DNA from: Gammaproteobacteria bacterium
GTDB lineage: Bacteria; Pseudomonadota; Gammaproteobacteria; SZUA-152
DNA length: 43,308 nt
Assembly: GCA_013152545.1 (NCBI GenBank)
Contig: JAADGF010000039.1
Span: forward strand, 1-43,308
Direction of reading: 5' to 3'
This document shows positions 29,623 to 39,230 of the stretch, in pieces. The translations under genes and the position numbers were made by a program. The notes under the pieces were generated by a model. That model did no database searches. It had not been told where the DNA came from and was given only the letters and a program-made list of their open reading frames with translations. The first letter of the stretch is position 1, and each line of letters opens with the position of its first letter.

Positions 29623-30963
29623 TTAAACCCCAGCTAAGTAAAGTAATTCAACCTGTGCATTTGCACGCTCGACATTGAGCTTTATAAATTGTAACTGACT
29701 TTTTAATTCCGTTAAACGAGCACGCACCAATACGTTAAAATCCGTTACACCACTCTGATAGGCTTTGAGCGTTGCCCCTATGTTTTGTTGCGACTGAGGT
29801 AATACTGTCGAACGATACAGCTCCACGCGTTCATTGGCCCGGCTATAAACAGCCGCGCTACCCTCCTGACGCTGTCTTAGTTCTCTACGCCAATCATCAA
29901 GATTTCGTTGCGTGGCAATTAAATCCGACTTCCTAGCGAGCAACACGCGATCTTGTCGTTTCTCCGTAAATAACGGTACATCAAATGATAGCATCCCTGT
30001 CAAAAAATCATCCCGACCTGCGCCTCGAAGCCCATACTGCACTTTAACCATCCACCCCGGATTTAGCTGCGCACTCGCATAGTTTACACCATTTTCTGCT
30101 GCCGCTACACGCGCTTTATACATTAGCATGCTGGGGTGGTTTTCCAAGCGGGACGTTATTTTTGCTGTCGATAAAGGTTTAACAAGATCAGGAAACCGCA
30201 TATCCAATTCTTTGGCGATTTGGCGTACACCCAACCATCGCCTTAGACCTGCTAGCGCTACCTCATATTTGGCTTCCATGTCGGCCTGCTGATCGATTAA
30301 CAAGCTTTCCTCTAATTGAGCCCGAATAACGTCTTGCTGATTCCCCCGTCCAGCACGATACTGAAACTCAGTCACGCTGATTAATTGCTTAAACATCGCC
30401 AGACTCTCCTCAATCAAGCGCAGAGACTGGTATCGCTGGTATACATTTAACCAACTTTTACGAACAGCCATTTGTGTTAACAAATGCCTATTTTTTACAG
30501 CATGCCCCATAGCATCGGCCATGCTCTGTAGCTGATCCCGCTTGGCACCCACACCACCCCTGGGAGGAAATGCCTGAGAAATACCAACCACCGCTTGTGT
30601 CATCGGTTCTTGTTCAAAATCAAGGCTAATTGCCGGCATGTTTACGATGCCCACATTTATTTTAGGATCCGGCCAACTGTAAGCGGCGACCGCTTGCTCA
30701 CGGAGGCTGTTTTGCTCGGCCTCTGTTTTTGCCGTCACAAGATCATTTTTAAGTGCGACAAGCTCTGCATCCGCAAGACTGAACTTATCGTACGTGGAAG
30801 CCGCTGCACAGACTGTCACCGTACCCGACAATAACAACAACGCTAACACCCCGCCTCGTGTTACTGAATAAAACGTTTTCACAAAAGCCCGTGAAAAAGC
30901 ATTAAAACCACGCGCAGCTTGAACTACAGCTTCCCAGTTAAGACTACAATTAACACCTAACAC
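29623..30963 (-). CDS. TolC-family outer membrane channel (CusC-like)
   Basis: A 446-residue outer membrane efflux channel with an N-terminal signal segment (RGGVLALLLLSGTVTVCAAA) and two coiled-coil repeats (DAELVALKNDLVTAKTEAEQN and the PSMLMYKARVAAAENGVNYASAQL half). As part of the Cus tripartite pump it gives the exit path. The frame opens with GTG at 30963; an in-frame GTG at 30882 (VKTFYSVTRGGV) gives a more normal signal peptide, so the true start is uncertain. No lipobox, so not lipidated like E. coli CusC. It abuts cusB. Confidence 0.9.
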   Translation of the reverse strand: MLGVNCSLNWEAVVQAARGFNAFSRAFVKTFYSVTRGGVLALLLLSGTVTVCAAASTYDKFSLADAELVALKNDLVTAKTEAEQNSLREQAVAAYSWPDPKINVGIVNMPAISLDFEQEPMTQAVVGISQAFPPRGGVGAKRDQLQSMADAMGHAVKNRHLLTQMAVRKSWLNVYQRYQSLRLIEESLAMFKQLISVTEFQYRAGRGNQQDVIRAQLEESLLIDQQADMEAKYEVALAGLRRWLGVRQIAKELDMRFPDLVKPLSTAKITSRLENHPSMLMYKARVAAAENGVNYASAQLNPGWMVKVQYGLRGAGRDDFLTGMLSFDVPLFTEKRQDRVLLARKSDLIATQRNLDDWRRELRQRQEGSAAVYSRANERVELYRSTVLPQSQQNIGATLKAYQSGVTDFNVLVRARLTELKSQLQFIKLNVERANAQVELLYLAGV

Positions 30964-31326
30964 GTATCACCCCTTTTATTAAATAACCCATTCCTAACGA
31001 AACTACCTGTGTAAAAATGGCGCATAATAAACGGCGCAATCTAAACCTGATCAACCAGCCATAATAACAGGGCTGCCGTAAAAATTATTTTACATGTCCG
31101 ATGTTCTACTCACTCATTCTCTCACTTTAATTTACCAGTTGAATCATTCGCGGTTCAACTGCCTATACCCTATTAAAATGACGATAGGAAAACCATCAAT
31201 GCAAATTAATATTCACGACACCCCGTTCCCTTAGCCACGAACCGATACAAAAACCGCGTCGTCTGAATGCAATAACTCAATGTGTAACAGTGCATCAAAG
31301 AAAACGCTTATTTAGACGACACTGCA
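30964..31326. other. Spacer with palindrome copy 2
   Basis: A 363-bp spacer without a gene between the Met-rich outer membrane protein and the tolC-like gene. It holds the palindrome at 31136-31161 and presumably a promoter for the tolC-cusBA unit. Confidence 0.5.
31136..31161. repeat. GTTGAATC palindrome, copy 2
   Basis: CAGTTGAA (31136-31143) and TTCAACTG (31154-31161) are perfect 8-bp arms around TCATTCGCGG. The plus strand GTTGAATCATTCGCGG is close to GTTGAATCGTCGCGA at the other two copies. Confidence 0.5.
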
Positions 31327-32421
31327 TTACAGCGTCATGTACTGGTAAGAAAAGGTAATGATGGACTGCAACTCCATTTGCGGACCATTTAAATCCTGAT
31401 AAACAGGAACACCATAAGCCAAACCTAACGTGTGCCCACCAAAATTCGCGGACACATCCAACACCAAATCAGCACGGGTGCCACCCTGCGCATCAGGATC
31501 CCCTGTCGGGGTCATCATAACGTTAATATCAGGGTCAGCACCGTCAATTTTACCCCAGTCAACGATATTAAGACGGCCTGCAACATTAACCGTGGAATTT
31601 AACGAACGTTTCAGCCAGGCGCCTAACGCCAAACGATCACCCAAGGCATAATCGTTATCGTTTTCACTGATACGGTAGGTATACTCGGCCTGACCACCGT
31701 AACTCCAGTCACCCATTCCAGCGTTATACGTAATTGCAGGAATAAGATCGTAAGTTCCGGACCCCAACTGCATGGGATAAGCGGCACGGACGTTCCTTCC
31801 CATCATCTCCACTTTTTCGTCAATGCTACCGGTTGGAATGCTTAACATCATGCTTGCAACTAAACCGCTCCTCACTTGGTACATAGCACCAATCTGAGTA
31901 TCACCGATGCCGCTGGTTTGCATATCTGAAAATCGATCCACCCTCGCCCCATTTGGCATGGTCATATGCATCACCATATCCATATCATTATCAAGGTAAT
32001 TAAGCATCCCCATCACTGATAACTTGTCATTGACACCATACATGGCCATTAACATATGCATATCCATTGTCATAGCCGTGGGCGCCATCAAGTAATCTTT
32101 GCCTGGGGTTTTTTGGGCCTCCCCTCCGACCATTGTAGCCCCTGAGATTTCTTCAGTGCTAACATTATCGGTACCATCCAATAGACCATCCATATCCATA
32201 CGCATAAAACGATACTCAAACATCCATGCCCCCACTCCATGAGAATGATGCACATGCTGACTGGCTTGCGCGGCAGAGGTATGCTCATGCTCGCCATGAC
32301 CATGATTAGCATGATCATCTGCTGCAACCACTATTTGCGACACGGCAAACAAAGCCGCACCGATACTTGACAGCCGTTTTGTTTGTTTATTGATTTTTTT
32401 CCCCGAAAAAACTCTTCCCAT
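31327..32421 (-). CDS. Met/His-rich outer membrane protein of the copper cluster
   Basis: A 364-residue secreted protein. A signal segment (SIGAALFAVSQIVVAA) is followed by a His-rich stretch DDHANHGHGEHEHTSAAQASQHVHHSHG and a Met-rich belt (FMRMDMDG, TAMTMDMHMLMAMYG, NDMDMVMHMTMPNG). The C-terminal part shows the alternating strands and closing aromatic residue (TFSYQYMTL) of an outer membrane barrel, resembling the phenol-degradation MetA-type family. His and Met clusters are typical of Cu(I)/Cu(II) binding; a role in copper handling follows from these and from lying between cusF-like and cus genes. A GGGGAG precedes the ATG. The precise function is unknown. Confidence 0.8.
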   Translation of the reverse strand: MGRVFSGKKINKQTKRLSSIGAALFAVSQIVVAADDHANHGHGEHEHTSAAQASQHVHHSHGVGAWMFEYRFMRMDMDGLLDGTDNVSTEEISGATMVGGEAQKTPGKDYLMAPTAMTMDMHMLMAMYGVNDKLSVMGMLNYLDNDMDMVMHMTMPNGARVDRFSDMQTSGIGDTQIGAMYQVRSGLVASMMLSIPTGSIDEKVEMMGRNVRAAYPMQLGSGTYDLIPAITYNAGMGDWSYGGQAEYTYRISENDNDYALGDRLALGAWLKRSLNSTVNVAGRLNIVDWGKIDGADPDINVMMTPTGDPDAQGGTRADLVLDVSANFGGHTLGLAYGVPVYQDLNGPQMELQSIITFSYQYMTL

Positions 32422-32812
32422 TTAAGGCATCTCCCCTCGTTCGCAAAACCCTTAATGCCCCCGATAGACAAAATAACAAGTTTTGCGTAGTTAATGATAT
32501 AAACGCTACCTGAGCTGCTTGTTTTTCATGCAGCTTTAACAATGTTTTATTACCGATCGTTGCTAAATATTGCCGTTAAAGCATTATTTAGAAAATCTTC
32601 GTTAAATTTCGGAGTCAAAACATTAATTTCAAGCTCCCCCTTTTTTTTACCGTGCTAAAAGCTTGCTGCCCTCTAGCCCCTGCGTATTAATCAACGATTA
32701 ACGTTACAAATCATCTCAAAGATACAACAGAGGCAGGCATGATTATGCAGCAACACTCTCCAACTCTATTTTATTCAGAAACTTTCAATGATTACAAGTA
32801 TGCTCTGCTGCT
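32422..32812. other. Spacer between cusF-like and Met-rich genes
   Basis: A 391-bp AT-rich spacer with no gene. It probably separates the CusF-like gene from a second transcription unit. No terminator with a clear stem and T-run was found. Confidence 0.45.
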
Positions 32813-33121
32813 TTAGTTGGCCATGCCCTTGTCTTCAATATCCACAATAATGAAATCCCCCTTTTTATTCGCTTCAATCACAAAATCTACTGCATGGCCT
32901 TTTTTAACATCCGCCATCATGGCAGGATCACTAACAGCAAAATCCATGGTCATGCCGTCCATTCCCAACGACGCGATAGGACCATGAGAAATGGTAAGCT
33001 TTCGCGCAGATTCTTTTATATCTTTTATTACGCCATGAGCTTTGTGTTCATCACCAGCGATGGTTTGTGTTGATATCGAGACACCACAAACCAGCATTAA
33101 CATTAATAATAATTTTTTCAT
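32813..33121 (-). CDS. cusF: CusF-like periplasmic copper-binding protein
   Basis: A 102-residue periplasmic metallochaperone. A signal peptide (KKLLLMLMLVCGVSISTQTIAG) is followed by the CusF-type beta barrel: HGVIKDIKESARKLTISHGPIASLGMDGMTMDFAVSDPAMMADVKKGHAVDFVIE. The His and two Met metal ligands expected for Cu(I)/Ag(I) are seen in ISHGPI and GMTMDF. The second ATG (33121) is preferred because GGAG lies 7 bases upstream of it; the first ATG at 33127 is too near to that site. It starts the copper cluster. Confidence 0.92.
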   Translation of the reverse strand: MKKLLLMLMLVCGVSISTQTIAGDEHKAHGVIKDIKESARKLTISHGPIASLGMDGMTMDFAVSDPAMMADVKKGHAVDFVIEANKKGDFIIVDIEDKGMAN

Positions 33122-34829
33122 TTGCATGCTCCTAAATTGTTTTATTGATAAACGACAACTATTTTATTATTATTACAACTACTGATTACCACTGTTACTC
33201 CTGCAACCTTTTGTATTTATAAACTGCTAACGCACCCCCCCTAGTTTACGCTGAAAGTAAGCAACACATGCTACCAACTACTATACTAACTAGCAGTGCA
33301 GCCAAACACTAAAGAACGATAAAATTTAACGCAACCTGTATCGCCATGGATATCAGGTCATCCAGCGTTATTAGCAAAAGAATATAGGCAACAAATTAGG
33401 AGGCAAGAAAACAAGATGGGGCACCCATCACTGTAGATGATATCGGTATCAGAACTTAAACACTTACTGCACAGTTAAAATAATACATACCGAATCATCC
33501 AGCTTTATTATTTGGTTTACCGCAACAGCGTTCGCCACAATAGTGATTTAAGCTTTAGTTAAACCTAACATGCAAAATCATTGTACGCCGCGCTTATCGC
33601 CACTACTTAAACGAACAATATATCTGAATTGTGATTACAGCTTTCCGCGCCAGACCATTTTCGTACAGGTCACTTTGCAGTTGACCAAAGATGCCCCGCT
33701 CCTTGCCAGCATAAAAGGCTTTGTTTCTATGCGCCTATTCTTTGAGCTCATATCGTGTTAGCTAGAGTATGCACCACAACATGATTGCGAATCAACAAAT
33801 AAATAGTGCATTAATATGGCATTATTATTGGGAAAGAAGATAAATTCTTTAGCACAAAATACAAGCAATGCCGTAGCTCAACATTACGATTCGCATTATG
33901 CAAAACCCAACATCAACCCGGTATCAATCAAACAAAACGCAGACACAGCTAATTTATTGTCAGCACCAGCAGGCAATACCCCTCCTATTCTTTTAACCAA
34001 CACATTATCACCTGACAACAGTAACGCTGCGAATGCATCGTAACTTCAATTAACACAACACTGAGCGCTCGGCAATTTTATTAATAACAACAAATCGAGA
34101 ATTGATTAATTCAACAAGAACAAAAAATGCAAACCAGGACTGGAAAACAGGTGAATACTCGCTATCAATAACACCCATCGCGGATCGATTTTCTGGAAGC
34201 AATTGCACATAACCTATTTCCTGACAAGGCATTGCAACACAACCAAAAAACCGCTCATGTATGCTATTTTTCGAGGAACCTGTTGTGGCGAGTATCACCC
34301 GTTACGCAACACCGAAGACGCAAAAGGTAGAGACCCATCGCGCTAAGATGTAGGTTTTATTCATGCGTTAAAAAAAAGGGGGCGTTTTCAGTAATGGTAC
34401 GAGGGGACAACAGCAAGCGCACCCACAAACACAGACACTCAAGGACTTCAAATTATTACAAAGCTAAATTTACCGGCTAAGCGCTTCGAAGCGACACCTA
34501 ACCCATGAAATAATTGAATGATTAAGGATAAATACGACCAAAAATAAAGATCTCGAATGGCACAATGCATTTGTTTCCGCCTAGCCAGCATCACCCGAAA
34601 CTGATAAAAAAAAGCGATTCGTAACCACTCGACTATAATTTGGCTACCGCTGACATCATCAACCACTGCGTCAACGGCACTGATTCACCGATGACACTAT
34701 GTTTTACTTTATTATCGAATTTCTGCGTCATCGAGTTATTGCTGAACAAATTAAGCGTCACTTGATCGATTGTTGCGTATTCAAAAATCACGCTTACTGC
34801 TTAACCACCTAAATCTTTTAAGTAATTTT
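33122..34829. other. 1.7-kb stretch without a convincing gene
   Basis: No frame here has both a ribosome site and recognisable protein character. A 75-codon plus-strand frame (33816-34043, MALLLGKKINSLAQNTSNAVAQHYD...) has a protein-like Asn/Ala/Pro composition but no ribosome site. Two minus-strand frames (34050-34298, 34448-34666) are probably chance. The region separates the copper and cbb clusters and may be decayed coding sequence. Confidence 0.5.
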
Positions 34830-35240
34830 TCAGGTACGTCGCATTCTACGTAAGTAGACAATTTTTCGTGAAGACTCATAACGCAATCGTGCTAAACGTC
34901 GCTCCAGTATCCGCCCAAGGTCATCCAGAACCGTACCGCAAATTAAGTCGGCATGATTATGATAAAATCGCAGCTTGCAAGGCACCGGTTGGTGCAATCC
35001 AGTTCGATTGCTTATATCAAAACCAGTCCAAGCAAGCACAGGTAAATCACCCAAGGTACGATCAATGCATACCCAGGTATCGTCTTCAATGAGAATATCC
35101 AAACCACGCAAACTAAACAGTTCGAGCCGCAATGAATTTTCCAAACGCAACTGCGATAATCGCACACGATTATAATGTGTAGCTCCTATATAGGAAGGAA
35201 CCGATTTCAAAATTGGAATGTCGCTTAACCGTGATTTCAT
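34830..35240 (-). CDS. Unrecognised protein downstream of cbbO
   Basis: A 136-residue soluble protein from the ATG at 35240 (MKSRLSDIPILKSV); an in-frame start at 35306 would add 22 residues but has no ribosome site, while 35240 has GGGGG just upstream. The protein ends in a basic helix (LERRLARLRYESSRKIVYLRRMRRT) and contains WVCIDRTLGDLPVLAWTGFDI and VPCKLRFYHNHADLICGTVLDDL, a pattern I associate loosely with uncharacterised proteins of autotrophic proteobacteria. Being 133 bp after cbbO on the same strand suggests a link with the RubisCO operon. Function unknown. Confidence 0.6.
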   Translation of the reverse strand: MKSRLSDIPILKSVPSYIGATHYNRVRLSQLRLENSLRLELFSLRGLDILIEDDTWVCIDRTLGDLPVLAWTGFDISNRTGLHQPVPCKLRFYHNHADLICGTVLDDLGRILERRLARLRYESSRKIVYLRRMRRT

Positions 35241-35373
35241 GCCCCCAGTATGCAATTTGTTAGGCTGGTGATCAACCGTTTTTTTACGAATGTGAATAAT
35301 GCACATATACTATGTGCAGCGCATCACATAGCCAATCCAAACCGCATTACCCAAGTAATTTTACCTAACAATT

Positions 35374-37710
35374 TTAACTGGTTAACGACATAAATAGCGC
35401 AGGCAAACGTTCCGGCAAACGTTGCACTTGATCAACAACCGCATAGCGATTAGCACCAAAAATTCGTGACACATAATCATCAGCCGTAGGGTCCAGAGTC
35501 AAGCAGTAAGTAGTCACTCCACACGTAGTCAGTTCTTCCACTGCCTTTTTTGTATCGTAACGTAAGTACTGTGGATCACGCTCATCAATGTCCGCAGGCT
35601 CACCATCCGTGACCAATAAAATAAGTTTTTTCCGCTGTGGCTGGCGTAACAAATATTGACCAGCATGGCGCAACGCTCCCCCCATTCGTGTTGACAATCC
35701 GCCCTGCATGCCAGCCAAACGCTTTTTTGCCTCGTCATCAAATGACTGCTCAAAATCCTTAAAACGGTAATATTGCACATCATGACGTCCATCGGAGGCA
35801 AAACCATGAATCGCAAAGGGATCACCAATACCGTCAATGGCCCACGCTAGCAATGTGCTCGCCTCACGCGCTAACTGCAATACAGGCCGATCACTTCCAG
35901 GCAAGGTCTCGTTGGTCGATTCGGACAAATCCAGCAACACTAACACTGAAAGATCCCGGGTTTTATGGGTATAGCGAATATTAATACGCGGATCAGGCGT
36001 ATGCCCCATACGCAGATCAATCATAGCGCGTATTGCAGCATTGATATCGATTTCGTCGCCATCTTCCTGGTGACGTTGCCTCACGACGCCTCGTGGCTGC
36101 AACGCATCAATAATGTACTTCAGGCGACTAGCGATTGGCTTGTATTCAACCAAAATGCGATCAATCACGGACGCTTCAGCCTTGGTTTGGCGTTTTTCAA
36201 GCACCGTAACCCAGTCCGGACGGTGCAATTGTACTTGGTAGTCCCACTCGGGATAATGATAGGGATCGGAAACAGGCTCTTTACCTTCCAACTCGTTAAT
36301 GGTGCACCCTTCCTGATCCAAGTAGAAGGGTGTCTCCAAACGCCAAATTTCCTGTGCGTCATCTCCAGCCAATTCACAATCAAGCTCATTAACCAGTTCC
36401 ATGACACTAACGGTTTTACGTACTTGGCGATGACTGGCAGGAATGTATTCCGCTTCATTCCCCGGCGAATCTGCAAAGGCCCAAATATAACGATTATCAT
36501 CACGGTAAGGGATACCAAACGATTCGAGCACACGTAAACTGGGGATCGCTGCATAATCGTTTAACTTGTTATAGAGCGTCACCCCCAAATCCCAACTCAG
36601 TTGATTATTACTGGGATCATCAGCGACTGCCGCCCAAAAAGCACTGGCAGCCTCTTGCACCCAGGGATTATTATCAACATAATTATCATCGAGCATGGCT
36701 CGCGCTGCACGCTCTAACAAACCAACCACCCGATCTGTCGAACAGCTAATTTCAGTCACCTGCTCATGCACACGCAACCATAACTGCTTGAGTCCCGGAA
36801 ATTTCTGAATCGCTAAGTATTCTATACGTGCATCTTCGAATAACCCGATAAACACCATTTGAGTTGGCGTTAAAGCCTCGGCGGAAATGGGGGATGAGGT
36901 ATAGGCTATATGGGCCGCTGCATGGGTTGCTGTGGCACGATAAAGCTCCTTGCCGCTGACGCTGCCATAACCATCAAAAGCATCGGGGACATGCATGACC
37001 CATTGCTCTATGTAAGGCTTATACCCCGCACGCGTTTCGAAATCGCCGGAGGTCGGACGCAGAAAAAAATCCCTCCCCCACAAGGCGCGCAAATAAAAAT
37101 TCAGTTTGCGTTGGTTATCAACAAACAGCGTACCACGCCTTTCTTTTTGTAGGACAGCCAAGCTATCTGCGGACTGCAACGAAAAGTATTGCGTTAATAC
37201 TGCAAAGTCGCGCCCATGGGCTTGCGCGCCCCATAGAGCCCAGCGCCGCAAACCACCCAAGGTAAGCTTTTCAAATAATTGATCCAAATGCAACAACATG
37301 GGCCGCAGACCACGCGGTGCTTTCGCAGAAAGTTGATGAATCAACGAAATATAGGCTCGCAATAAATCAACATCGGCTAAACGACGACTCGCTGTCGGTA
37401 AACTAGAGAGCATCAACTCGATGACCTCGCCACTCACCATAGACGATAGCTTCATGGTCGCTGCCACCACGTCCGTTATAATTGCCTCACCCACCTCCTT
37501 AACGACAGCGGGTATACTCTGCAAATAGGAAACAACTAACCCGCCGCCACGGCGAAGCTCACTCAAACCTCGCGCACCTTCCAGGTAATTTTGCAATGCC
37601 GCTGGCGACATTACCCGCGAGGCTTCCGTAAAGCTCGCCTCGAAGATGTCCTGTACTTCAGGGGCAGCATCCTTGAAAAGCGTCCGATATTCTTCCAGAT
37701 CAATTGACAT
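35374..37710 (-). CDS. cbbO: RubisCO activation protein CbbO
   Basis: A 778-residue adaptor that links the AAA+ motor CbbQ to RubisCO. The C-terminal von Willebrand A domain (about 575-778) has the metal-site motif VLLDLSESTNET, followed by LILLVTDGEPADI and FGANRYAVVDQVQRLPERLP. The N-terminal 550 residues are the helical CbbO region with WALWGAQAHGRDF and ATAHAAAHIAYTSSP. It begins 29 bp after cbbQ, so the two form a unit; CbbQ2O2-type complexes remodel inhibited RubisCO. Confidence 0.93.
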   Translation of the reverse strand: MSIDLEEYRTLFKDAAPEVQDIFEASFTEASRVMSPAALQNYLEGARGLSELRRGGGLVVSYLQSIPAVVKEVGEAIITDVVAATMKLSSMVSGEVIELMLSSLPTASRRLADVDLLRAYISLIHQLSAKAPRGLRPMLLHLDQLFEKLTLGGLRRWALWGAQAHGRDFAVLTQYFSLQSADSLAVLQKERRGTLFVDNQRKLNFYLRALWGRDFFLRPTSGDFETRAGYKPYIEQWVMHVPDAFDGYGSVSGKELYRATATHAAAHIAYTSSPISAEALTPTQMVFIGLFEDARIEYLAIQKFPGLKQLWLRVHEQVTEISCSTDRVVGLLERAARAMLDDNYVDNNPWVQEAASAFWAAVADDPSNNQLSWDLGVTLYNKLNDYAAIPSLRVLESFGIPYRDDNRYIWAFADSPGNEAEYIPASHRQVRKTVSVMELVNELDCELAGDDAQEIWRLETPFYLDQEGCTINELEGKEPVSDPYHYPEWDYQVQLHRPDWVTVLEKRQTKAEASVIDRILVEYKPIASRLKYIIDALQPRGVVRQRHQEDGDEIDINAAIRAMIDLRMGHTPDPRINIRYTHKTRDLSVLVLLDLSESTNETLPGSDRPVLQLAREASTLLAWAIDGIGDPFAIHGFASDGRHDVQYYRFKDFEQSFDDEAKKRLAGMQGGLSTRMGGALRHAGQYLLRQPQRKKLILLVTDGEPADIDERDPQYLRYDTKKAVEELTTCGVTTYCLTLDPTADDYVSRIFGANRYAVVDQVQRLPERLPALFMSLTS

Positions 37711-37739
37711 GTCAGTGTTTAATTAGTTTAACCAGTCGA

Positions 37740-38549
37740 TTAAAAATAGGTGGCAATAGAATCATTTAATGTGTCGCGAATATCCGCGTCATCAGTAATA
37801 GGACTCACCATCGTCATCATGCAAGCGGCAGCAGGCTCAATACCTTTTGCAATCAACTGTGCAGCATAAATTAACAATCGGGTTGAAATACCTTCATCCA
37901 GACCATGACCTTTCAGATTGCGTCCACGATGCCCTACTTGCACTAATTTTTTTGCTGTTTCTAAATCAATACCTGATTCGTGAGCCACGATTTCAGCCTC
38001 ATCGTCCGCCTCCGGATAATCAAAATCCAACGAGCCAAAACGTTGTTTGGTGGACTGCTTTAAATCCTTCATTAAATTTTGATAACCAGGGTTGTAAGAA
38101 ATAACCAGCTGAAAATCTTTGTGCGCAGTGACTAACTCACCCTTCTTATCCAAGGGCAAGGTACGACGATGATCTGTTAACGGGTGAATAACCACAGTGG
38201 TATCCTGACGCGCTTCGACAACTTCATCCAGATAACAAATAGCCCCGATTCTTGCCGCTGTGGTCAATGGGCCATCTTGCCAGGTGGTGCCATTAACATC
38301 CAACAAATAGCGACCAATTAAATCGGACGCCGTCATGTCTTCATTGCAAGCCACAGTAATCAAACACCGCCCCAGCTTCCAGGCCATATACTCTATAAAA
38401 CGTGATTTACCACAGCCTGTAGGACCTTTCAACATGATGGGCATACGCATAGAATCATACGCCGCGTTGAATAACTCAACTTCCCTGTCGACCGGTTTAT
38501 AGTAAGGTTCCTCGTTGATCTTGTATTGATCGATATCAATATCAGTCAT
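37740..38549 (-). CDS. cbbQ: RubisCO activase AAA+ ATPase CbbQ
   Basis: A 269-residue MoxR-type AAA+ ATPase that with CbbO removes inhibitory sugar phosphates from RubisCO. Walker A is GPTGCGKS (residues 42-49), Walker B ICYLDEVVEAR (Asp108, Glu109); sensor 1 lies in LVISYNPGYQ. The start at 38549 (MTDIDIDQYKINEEPYYKPV) is taken as the family start with a GAG site upstream; an in-frame ATG at 38567 adds six residues. A terminator separates it from cbbS. Confidence 0.95.
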   Translation of the reverse strand: MTDIDIDQYKINEEPYYKPVDREVELFNAAYDSMRMPIMLKGPTGCGKSRFIEYMAWKLGRCLITVACNEDMTASDLIGRYLLDVNGTTWQDGPLTTAARIGAICYLDEVVEARQDTTVVIHPLTDHRRTLPLDKKGELVTAHKDFQLVISYNPGYQNLMKDLKQSTKQRFGSLDFDYPEADDEAEIVAHESGIDLETAKKLVQVGHRGRNLKGHGLDEGISTRLLIYAAQLIAKGIEPAAACMMTMVSPITDDADIRDTLNDSIATYF

Positions 38550-38598
38550 AACATTTCTCGTCTTCATGGTTTAAGCTAAAAATTTTAGCATCGCTAAT

Positions 38599-38639
38599 AA
38601 AAAACCCCTGGACGCCAGCAATGCGATCAGGGGTTTTTA
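38599..38639 (-). terminator. Terminator between cbbS and cbbQ
   Basis: A 10-bp stem AAAACCCCTG/CAGGGGTTTT, extended by A-T pairs, with an 17-base loop; on the minus strand it ends in GGGGTTTTTTATT. It lies 22 bp after the cbbS stop and 50 bp before cbbQ, so it should end most cbbLS transcripts and keep cbbQO at a lower level. Confidence 0.85.
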
Positions 38640-38660
38640 TGTCACTAAGGCTGCATCAGC

Positions 38661-39020
38661 CTACCCCTTGATCGGGCCTCGGTAAATAACCATGGATGTG
38701 CCTTGCGACTGCGCATAGTTATCATACCCCACCAAACGCACATGATTTTTTGGGTGCGCTTTATGACAGGCCTCCGTTTCCGCTAAAATATGATCAACAT
38801 CCGTTTCACCAAACATGGGTAATTTCCACATATACCAGTAGTGGTCAAACGCATTTTCCGGCTCACTATGCTCAATTGCCGGATTCCAGCCTTTATCCAC
38901 GATATATTGTACTTGCTCACGGATTTTTTTAGCGGACAATTCAGGCAAGTAAGAAAAAGTCTCAAACTTACGACTGGAAACGTCCGTTAAACTTGATTTA
39001 TAGTCTTGCACTTCGCTCAT
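38661..39020 (-). CDS. cbbS: RubisCO small subunit
   Basis: The 119-residue small subunit of form I RubisCO. Recognised by [54 protein letters not shown] and the C-terminal [31 protein letters not shown]. The ATG at 39020 (MSEVQDY) is chosen because GAGGAAT lies about 8 bases upstream; an in-frame start 24 bases earlier has none. It lies 210 bp after cbbL, a longer than usual gap, and is followed by an intrinsic terminator. Confidence 0.97.
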   Translation of the reverse strand: MSEVQDYKSSLTDVSSRKFETFSYLPELSAKKIREQVQYIVDKGWNPAIEHSEPENAFDHYWYMWKLPMFGETDVDHILAETEACHKAHPKNHVRLVGYDNYAQSQGTSMVIYRGPIKG

Positions 39021-39230
39021 TTTTTTATTCCTCGGTAAATTCAATACTTATTTGGCTCAAGCTACTTACAACCACCAGTCACCCGAACTTGGTTTCCTGA
39101 CGATCAATAATCATTGAGTTACAACCATACTTACGATTGAGTAACCGCAAGGTGCGAGCCATTGATAATCAATGGCTCCGGACTATCAATACAGCAATCG
39201 CCTCAACACCTCACGAAATTGTTATGTCGC

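Noticed and set aside
33816-34043. 75-codon plus-strand frame, Asn/Ala-rich
   Set aside because: Composition is protein-like, but there is no ribosome site, neighbour or motif; not enough to call.
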